From assembly GCF_035083965.1 (NCBI RefSeq), contig NC_089739.1:8482001-8546000 (forward strand): a stretch of DNA of 64,000 nt, in the 5' to 3' direction. A program made the position numbers and the translations under genes. The first letter of the stretch is position 1; the number at the start of each line of letters is the position of its first letter. The notes beneath the pieces were generated by a model. That model saw nothing but the letters and a program-made list of their open reading frames with translations, was not told where the DNA came from and searched no databases. This stretch comes from Branchiostoma lanceolatum (Eukaryota; Chordata; Leptocardii; Amphioxiformes; Branchiostomatidae). This document shows positions 57,901 to 64,000 of this stretch, one piece after another.

Positions 57901-60900
57901 TAAACACACATTACTGATGGGGACTTCTGTTATCACACTGTCGTCCTCTGCACAGATGCTCACTACAAACTCTGTAAGAACAGATAAACACACATTACTG
58001 ATGGGGACTTCTGTTATCACACTGTCGTCCTCTGCACAGATGCTCACTACAAACTCTGTAAGAACAGATAAACACACATTACTGATGGGCACTTCTGTTA
58101 TCACTCTGTCGTCCTCTGCACAGATGCTCACTACAAACTCTGTAAGGACAGATAAACACACATTACTGATGGGCACTTCTGTTATCACACTGTCGTCATC
58201 TGCACAGATGCTCACTACAAACTCTGTAAGAACAGATAAACACACATTACTGATGGGGACTTCTGTTATCACACTGTCGTCTTCTGCACAGATACTCACT
58301 ACAAACTCTGGGAACAGTACAAAACTAGTCAGAAACATATAGCAACTACCAAAAGGCTATACACACCATACAGGCATAAGGTAGGAACCCTCAGCCATTT
58401 ACTTAAGAAAGGTTACCTCTTTTCAAGCATATGACTGTTAAGAGAATGATTTAAGATGATAGCTTTACATGAATTTTGCAGGTTTGTGGATTACTGTTTT
58501 TAGAGATGCCCAATTCAAACATCTTCAGATCTATTCTTTCACTTTCTATTCTATCACATCAAACAATGCATACAACAATTGCATGAAATAAAGGAGTTCT
58601 TGTGAAAATCTGCATGTGATACAATGTAAGCATTGAGTAACTTAAAGAAGAAATGCACAAACCAGACCAACTTTGGAATCTCCATAAGTCATGTATTACT
58701 ATCCAAGATTTTAGGAACTGAGTGCAAGTCAGTTGCATATTCAACGACTATTGGCTTTAACTATAATATTCATGATAAATAACAATGAATACCTGTTAGC
58801 TTGTCCCCAGCAATGTAGACAGCGTTCCTGTTATATTCCACATTCACAGCAACTGGTTTGGTGGGATCAGGTACTATCATTACTGTCAGCGTTGGTCCTT
58901 CTATCGTCTTCTTTCCTATCTGGGCTTTTGGTCTGAACTCATAGTCACCTCTGCGCAAAAAAGAACATTTCATGTTGGGTCTTAGGTTTTAATCATTGTA
59001 ACTCTCAATCCTCTATAACTTGCCAGTAAATGGTTAACAGCTAACTAGAAAGCTTGCTAAACTATTTAATCCTGCAATATTTTTTAGCTACTCTTCTTTC
59101 CATTAAACAAGATTTCTTACAAAAAACACCATCACCACTGACTGTCCATCCCCTGAGCTTTTGAAATAGATTAGACATCAGAAAGTTCTAAAAGTGCATT
59201 CTTTTTTTTTACAGTATTTCTATACTACATTTTCACAACCACTTTGCACTTGTCTATGTCATACATGTACAATTTTACAAGAACCTACTTTTTCCCTGAG
59301 GCCGCCATGATGCCAAAGTTGGCTCGACCGCTGGCATCAGTCTTCACACTCTGGGGTGCTGGGGTCAGCTGGAAGGGGAAAATACATGTTAGGAAGGAAA
59401 ATGTCTGAACATTTGTACAATTAAATGCTAAACTTGCTCACTAATTGTCTTGATGCACCAGTGCATATTTGGTGAGTAAAGAAAAAGATGAAAAGATTAA
59501 AAGTATCTAATTCTTTTAATCGGTAAAACGTTGATTAATTTTTGCCTCAGACAATCTGTGTAAAAGTTGGTGAAGCTTGACAACAAAGGTAGATGCCTGT
59601 ATATTCTGCCTTTTATTTGGGAAGTCCTTGTTTTACTGCAATACAACCTTCTGTATGAAGAATTTTGGAACAAAACTCATATATAGAATGGGACAACACG
59701 CTACTACTAGAAGGAAATGTGGCTATACAAATGTATAACAAAACTGACCTCCAGTCCTTTGTCCTTGTCCAGTTGAACTGCGACCCCCGACTCTTGTGAT
59801 GGGTTCCCGGCAGCATCAATCAGCTGAACCACCAGCGGTTTGTCAAACTGGGTCCCATTGTACACCATCAACGGCTGAAACAAAGGACACAGGATGGTTT
59901 TATATGCTTCAACATGGACTTCATATTTGTAGGTTTTCTTGTCTATAGGGCCCAAAACAATGGGCTTGTAGTACATAATGTATGTCAGATTTACCTTGAT
60001 TACCAGATTTAACTTGTAGTAAACGACATTGTTCACTTGAATTTTGAGGAAGACTGCAGTAGGACAGTCAAACATCCAACTTGTTGAGTTGGAACAAAGT
60101 TTTAGCACTGTACAACATTTCATTCTTTCTCAACTTTTCAGACTATACTTCAAGAACTGACTGAAGAATGTACCCAAACAAGATCCTTTGAAAGCTAAAA
60201 TGGCAAGAGATTGGGGAATAGTTTCTGTAGTTTTGATATACATCTGATGTTCCACCTACCCCATCATCTGGCCAGTCTATGAGGTCCATCCCGGCAGGCG
60301 GGCCCGGCACCAACACCAGCCGCACAAACTCCTGCAGGTCCTGCCACGTCACGCACAGCTCCTTCGTACCTAGGGGGCCTTTACTGTGGAACCTGATGTT
60401 ATTCAGCACAAAGTGATCTGATTTCTAGAAAGAGAGAAAGAAAGAAAACTTCGAAACTCGTCTTGTAACATAACAAGGTTTTCATTGTTGGTTCTTCCTG
60501 TTTGTTTACCAAGCAACAGCTATTTCCAACCTAGGGGGCCTTCACTGTGGAACCTAATGTTTTTGAGCACAAAGTGATCTGATTTCTAGAAAAAAAGAGG
60601 AAAAAAAATGAATCCTGTTGTAGTAACAACAAGGTCTCCATTTTTTACACCAATCAGCACCAAGGGCAGACACCAGTGTAGTCAAATCAGCACCAAGGAC
60701 AGATGCTGGTGCTATCCAATCAGAACCAAGGGAAGACAATAAAAGAAAAAAAAGGGAACATACATCTGCTGTTACTTTCATCAAGCTGTTGTTTACCTTG
60801 TAGTATCTAGGACATATAGGTCAGCAAGTTTCCTCTTTTTTCTGTAGCAGGGTATATTTTTACAGGGAGGGGTTGCTAGCATTGCAAAAAACAGGTGTAG

Positions 60901-63900
60901 CCCAAACCGAGATGCCCTTGAGGCACCTCCTCTAACACGGGACCCCTATCTTATGTCCCTTCCGAAAGACGGGTGCAGCCCAAACCGAGATGCCCTTTCC
61001 ATCAAGGCAATACCTTAAAAGTAGCTAATCTGTATTTTCAACTTAACAGTGTTTCTTTATTGTAGGTGAACATGATAGGCTACCGAAATTAGAAGGAATT
61101 CAAAATGAAGTTCCTACCTCCCCCAGTGCCCTACTGCAAGCAGATGTGTCCAGACCCTCAGCCTCAACATTCAGGAACTTCAAACCTCCCTGGGTTAGCT
61201 GGCAATACGTATGAAACACATTAGCAGACATATTGTTAATCCAAACAAAACCTTTAGATGCACAGTACTGTAGACACACTAAGTTATAATGATAAGGGAT
61301 GCACAATGAAGAATCTGTGGGAACAAGATCCTTATTCTTATTGATAAGTGCGGCAGGTTCTTTAAGTTGTTCGAAGTGTGGCTCTCCTAAAAAACATGAC
61401 CTCTATGTTACGTATCATCTGACAGGATGTTCTTAAACGAAGCTAGGTACTCACTTTCACCTGAGTTTAGAGAGAAATAGGTGTAAAGTGTCCTTTGTAG
61501 GGATTTTAATCTAACCCAGGTCCTTGAGATTCCATGTCAACAACCCTCATACCTTGGTGGGGTTGCCATGTGTATCCACCACAGCGATGTGGATGTCTCC
61601 CTGCAGCTTCTCCCCATACCTGACCATCTGTTCACCTGTACAGCTGCACCTCAGATGGGTCGCCTCACCTGCCTGAGGTCTAAATACAGGGGAGACAAAA
61701 TATAGCATTGTAACAAGTACAGAAACAAACACCCAATCTGTAAATCTTAAACCTTTTGTAGTGATTTTATTTCTGTGTTTTTCTGGGTAATCTCTCAATT
61801 ATGAATCCAAAACACCATTGATATGCCCCCTTGTATTAATACTGTACTAAAAATTGTTTCAGCCGCAAATTTAAAACACTGCTAAACCCTCCTATTGCAA
61901 AATAAAACAACCTCAAAAGTAAATGCATTAAATTTAACTGTAGACGGTTTGATTGCATCCACCTCAATGCTTTGGCTTTTGTAGTTTTTTCACATTCATC
62001 AAAGACAACATTTCACAAAAATAAAAACAGAAGTTTCAACAGTTCACAATTACTCTGAATCCCCCCCCCCTAAACCTGTGTTTGAACATTTCTGAGGATA
62101 GGAGCACGGAAAGTTAGTTTAAGCTGTTTTTGTTTTAAAAATCCTTCTAAAGTTACAGCAAATAATGTTGTATATTTTTCAGCTGTACCTTATAGTGAAG
62201 CCCAGTTCAATAGGGTAGTGGTCATGGAGGGTGACTTGACAGTATTTGGTCTCTGCGACGGAAAGAGGAACCTTAATAGCGGGAAGGTTCCCCTTAAGGA
62301 GCTCCTTAGTATTCAATCTTGGTGTCCAGTTCACCTGAAGAATAAAAACATGGAAATGATGATAACAAGTACCAAATGGAAGAATTCTCACTAACTTTTG
62401 TAGCCTTCTCATAATGTATTTTATACTCTCCCCTACTTTCTTGAGTAACCAATACAAATTTGATGTACCATATCAGGGATCTCCCCAGAAATTTTTAGGG
62501 CAGTGGTGCTCCCAATTGTAACAGAGGGCGCAAAGCGCCCGAAAGTCGTGCGTAGCGCGACAAGGAGGGGGGGAGAGGTTTGGAGAGGGGGGGGATTCCC
62601 CCCCTTTCCAAATTAGAAGCTATTGCATTTTGGCCATCTTGATTGCAATTTGAGGCCTTTTCCTGGAACTTGAGCTGTAAATCTTACAGAATAAAGAGAC
62701 GGAAAATTTTTTGCATTTTGCCTTTATAAATTGCAATTGGAAGCTTTCTCCTGCAACTTAGGCTGTGAATGTTACAAATTAAGATAGGATCAGAAGATCA
62801 ATCCCAAATTGTTTTAAATTATTATTGAAATTAGGTTATTTAAAAAATTGTTTAAAAAATAATGAAAAAAAATTAATGACTATTCCTAAAATTATGTAAT
62901 GAATTTGAAATAAGAATTAGAAATTTATGCCAGTAGAAAATTATTCATAAGTATAGAGCACTTTCAATAAAAACCATTAAAAAAAAAATTAATAGGTTTT
63001 GCTATCTATTTAGTAAAATGCCCCGCCAAACCTCGTCCAATTCCGCCTGGTTTGGAAGGATATACCAGGAAAATTAACAGAATGTTGCCATCAGAAAGTG
63101 CTTGCAATTTTTCAAATTTCAATAATGTTACAATTGTCACAAAACTGCTCCAATAATATCGTCACAAAATGCGATCCATGCCGAAACTGTGTTAGGGGAT
63201 TTCCCGCCATGTGATCACGTGATATCTTGCATCAACCAATCAGAGCACATGTTTTCATGACGCGGACCAATCAGCGCTTAGATTTATGCATATCAATGGA
63301 TAAACAAAGATGGCCGCCAGTCGGCGATTGCCGCTAGCGAGCTATTTTGATGTCAAATCCCGGCGTAAAATATGACTTGTCTACGCTACCAAAGCAGGTT
63401 TTCACGGGAAAACAATTAAAGGAATAGATTCTCCGCCGAATACGGCCACAAATGACAGCAAATCGCGGCAAATCACAACGTAGGGGCTGAAATGCTCGGC
63501 CAAAAATCTTGTTTTTGCTGGCTTTCTTGTCCTGAAAAAACAGGTTTTTAATGAGATCAATGCATGTCAAAGGCAGCGATATTCATAACAATAACAAGAA
63601 ACAAAGGAGAGTGATTAACCCCTGGTAGACGGCGTCCCCACGCCCGTAAGTACAATACAAAGCCAAAATTGTGTGACTGTGTTTCGATAATTATTTTCCT
63701 ATTTCTCGGCAAAGTATGTGTGTAGCGGTCGGGAGTTACTAGTCGGGAGTATCGACGCCGCTCCAATAATTTTTTCACTATTTTTTTATCTACAAAAATA
63801 CAAAGAAAAGACCCTAAATTTGAAAATTTTGGGAGAGGCGCTAAGAATTTTGGGAGAGGCGCAGCGCCCTTGCACCATTGCGCAGGGAGACCCCTGCATA

Positions 63901-64000
63901 TCAACAGAATCTCTACATAGTTAACACTAGAAACAACAGAACATGTACCTTGATTTTGGCGGCCATGGATTCTGTGATTGGTAGAACTCTTGAAGCCTCA
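48670..64000 (-). CDS. SMCHD1: SMCHD1 (SMC flexible hinge domain-containing protein 1), C-terminal half; continues past the right edge
   Basis: Non-canonical SMC-family chromatin protein; in mammals it acts in X inactivation and repeat silencing. Exons in transcript order: >64000-63949, 62334-62189, 61679-61553, 61189-61118, 60424-60260, 59874-59749, 59368-59289, 58950-58793, 58307-57178 (or 57299-57178), 56732-56671, 56392-56305, 55834-55703, 55135-54983, 54404-54272, 53801-53682, 53274-53189, 52814-52692, 52136-51946, 51541-51432, 51024-50954, 50624-50453, 49734-49576, 48938-48670. Every phase agrees. About 971 residues are encoded with the short form of exon 9. Visible: Ig-like segments with D(T/A)(H/A)GNP turns, a coiled coil, then the hinge ([42 protein letters not shown]) matching vertebrate SMCHD1 closely, a second coiled coil ([17 protein letters not shown]) and a basic tail ending VIKKQRR. 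The GHKL ATPase half lies outside the window. Confidence 0.93.
49226..49268 (-). pseudogene. Partial exon copy with its own 5' splice site (SMCHD1 second coiled coil)
   Basis: Near-identical to the 3' end of exon 49734-49576 (encodes [13 protein letters not shown]). It ends at CTGG|GTAAGG, a stronger donor than the parent's CTGG|GTAGAT. It lies downstream of the parent exon in the same intron. It could be a dead fragment or an alternative exon end. Confidence 0.65.
49368..49470 (+). mobile_element. LINE 3' tail
   Basis: Matches the 3' UTR of the LINE at 28905-29276 (gagctgctgccacgccgcgtgc, then acagataca). Solo 3' fragment in the last SMCHD1 intron. Confidence 0.7.
50146..50452 (-). repeat. 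Two extra copies of the 3' end of the SMCHD1 hinge exon, with donor sites
   Basis: The terminal part of exon 50624-50453 plus its intron start (unit about 155 bases) is repeated at about 50302-50372 and 50146-50220. Each copy keeps the ACAGATAG|GTATGATGTCAG junction. The copies encode [21 protein letters not shown] and a more diverged [11 protein letters not shown]... version. Three equivalent 5' splice sites thus lie in tandem. Confidence 0.75.
51665..51800. repeat. Dispersed repeat family C
   Basis: gcagtcaaacctgtacaagg ... cctggccattgtggccacct ... ttcccattgacacaagct. Shared with 42890-43060 in P450 intron 4; inverted relative at 26590-26765. Confidence 0.6.
52331..52362 (-). pseudogene. 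Partial copy of the start of an SMCHD1 hinge exon
   Basis: On the minus strand: tcag, then a 29-base copy of the beginning of exon 52136-51946 (encodes [10 protein letters not shown] versus [10 protein letters not shown]), in the intron just upstream of it. The AG acceptor is retained. Confidence 0.65.
53318..53630 (-). mobile_element. Two LINE 3' tails (one decayed)
   Basis: 53547-53630 is the reverse complement of the LINE tail seen at 29170-29276. 53318-53400 is a more diverged copy. Both are intronic in SMCHD1. Confidence 0.6.
53905..53995. repeat. 33-bp minisatellite, block 1
   Basis: Three units of the type aaccaatcagcaccaaggac + agacactagtgtt. Same unit at 55377-55600 and 60645-60730. 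Confidence 0.75.
54440..54980. repeat. Triplicated block with (GA)n tracts
   Basis: About 95 bases (gtgtccaggagtattcgatc ... gtgaacaaaatagtgctcag) recur at about 54490, 54673 and 54793, separated by GA tracts at 54565-54650, 54750-54780 and 54875-54980. The block includes a relative of the 33-bp minisatellite unit. Long ORFs across it on both strands are artefacts, though the right end abuts exon 55135-54983. Confidence 0.75.
55377..55600. repeat. 33-bp minisatellite, block 2
   Basis: Six to seven imperfect units of aaccaatcagcaccaaggac + agacactagtgtt type, in the intron between exons 55834-55703 and 55135-54983. Confidence 0.8.
56988..57165. mobile_element. Foldback element beside the donor of the 84-bp-array exon
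   Basis: gaacattacataatacaaaa..aatc(a)agcaactg is mirrored by cagttgctcgattt...attgtgtaatgttac. The inner parts gatagcat / atgctatc pair too. Its right edge is about 15 bases from the splice donor at 57177. Confidence 0.75.
57236..58310 (-). repeat. 84-bp tandem array: 13 copies of a splice acceptor plus the start of an SMCHD1 exon, in frame
   Basis: The exon begins AG-TTT-GTA after an acceptor. Thirteen copies of its first 21 codons ([21 protein letters not shown]) occur exactly every 84 bases from 58307 to 57299. In the 12 spacers, seven codons (CLSVLTE) double as a pyrimidine tract and acceptor, TTTATCTGTTCTTACAG. No indel occurs across 1008 bases, so the frame stays open on the coding strand and, by chance, also on the other. 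The outermost copy has a different, good acceptor (TTTTGTACTGTTCCCAG). Use of the first acceptor gives a 1130-nt exon (376 full codons); use of the last gives 122 nt (40 codons). Both splice in phase 1 from exon 58950-58793. Confidence 0.93.
60528..60590 (-). pseudogene. Partial copy of an SMCHD1 exon start, with acceptor
   Basis: About 55 bases nearly identical to the first part of exon 60424-60260. It encodes [19 protein letters not shown] (parent: [19 protein letters not shown]) and is preceded by the same ttctag acceptor. It is located about 165 bases upstream in the intron and has no donor of its own. Confidence 0.75.
60645..60730. repeat. 33-bp minisatellite, block 3
   Basis: Three imperfect units (caatcagcaccaagggcaga, aaatcagcaccaaggacaga, caatcagaaccaagg). 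Confidence 0.7.
60885..61010. repeat. SINE-like family B fragment with local duplication
   Basis: ggtgtagcccaaaccgagat and gatgcccttgaggcac...acacgggacc blocks; 'cagcccaaaccgagatgccc' occurs twice (60898 and 60976). Confidence 0.5.
61330..61540. repeat. SINE-like family B fragment
   Basis: Contains gtgtggctctcc, aacatgacctctatgttacg, gctaggtactcactttcacctgag, parallel to 1880-2075. Intronic in SMCHD1. Confidence 0.5.
62475..63905. mobile_element. 1.4-kb intronic element with inverted ends and promoter-like interior
   Basis: The left end atatcagggatctcccc is mirrored by ggggtctccctgc...gatatgc at the right end (63870-63900). Adjacent 'gcgcaaagcgcccg' and 'ggcgcagcgccc' blocks recur near both ends. 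The interior is AT-rich to 63050, then at 63190-63345 carries CACGTG, two ccaatcag motifs, an octamer-like atttatgcatat and aagatggccgcc. ORFs at 63334-63904 (-) show no recognised transposase. The class is unknown. Confidence 0.5.

Noticed and set aside
57236-58310. CRISPR-like array
   Set aside because: There are no unique spacers: the whole 84-bp unit repeats, in an animal gene, as exon plus splice acceptor.
57146-58342. 398-codon ORF on the + strand over the 84-bp array
   Set aside because: It is the antisense reading of the in-frame tandem repeat. The minus strand carries the SMCHD1 exon with matching splice phases, and the + frame has no recognisable domain.

Overview
The window looks like chordate or other deuterostome genomic DNA. 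The most likely source is a cephalochordate (amphioxus, Branchiostoma-like), but that is inference from overall style. Genes are intron-rich with GT-AG splice sites. Introns and spacers are crowded with tRNA-like SINEs, LINE 3' fragments, foldback MITEs and microsatellites. The gene set (a SMCHD1 orthologue, an aromatic amino acid decarboxylase, a family 2-like P450, an intronless TRIM-NHL gene) suits an invertebrate chordate. No prokaryotic features are present.

Layout. 1-13.8 kb is gene-free and repeat-rich: dispersed repeats, foldbacks, a piggyBac-like non-autonomous element, a 1.08 kb terminal-inverted-repeat element, a LINE fragment, and a MITE for which the empty site is also in the window. 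13.8-24.76 kb (+) is a multi-exon gene for a protein I do not recognise as a named family: one Neuralized homology repeat, seven Mind-bomb-type SH3-like repeats and two copies of a Cys-rich cassette with identical spacing. 26.2-34.3 kb (-) is a complete 13-exon aromatic-L-amino-acid decarboxylase. 34.4-40 kb is a spacer of tandem duplications and a four-copy satellite. 40.0-44.65 kb (+) is a complete 7-exon cytochrome P450. 45.5-47.55 kb (+) is a single-exon TRIM-NHL protein. 48.67 kb to the right edge (-) is the C-terminal half of SMCHD1 in 23 exons (Ig-like segments, coiled coil, SMC hinge, basic tail); its ATPase half lies beyond the window.

Exon models were built by hand. Reading phase was checked at every junction; all agree except the junction after the first exon of the Neuralized/Mind-bomb-like gene.

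Two observations stand out. (1) The NHR + MIB-repeat + paired Cys-cassette protein combines modules that two unrelated Notch-ligand E3 ligases (Neuralized and Mind bomb) use for recognition, but has no visible ankyrin repeats or RING. (2) In SMCHD1, partial exon copies that each keep one splice site recur beside their parent exons. The extreme case is an 84-bp unit present 13 times, exactly in frame, each unit carrying a 3' splice site and the start of the exon, so one exon could encode either 40 or 376 residues. The genes do not form an obvious pathway; their proximity appears incidental.
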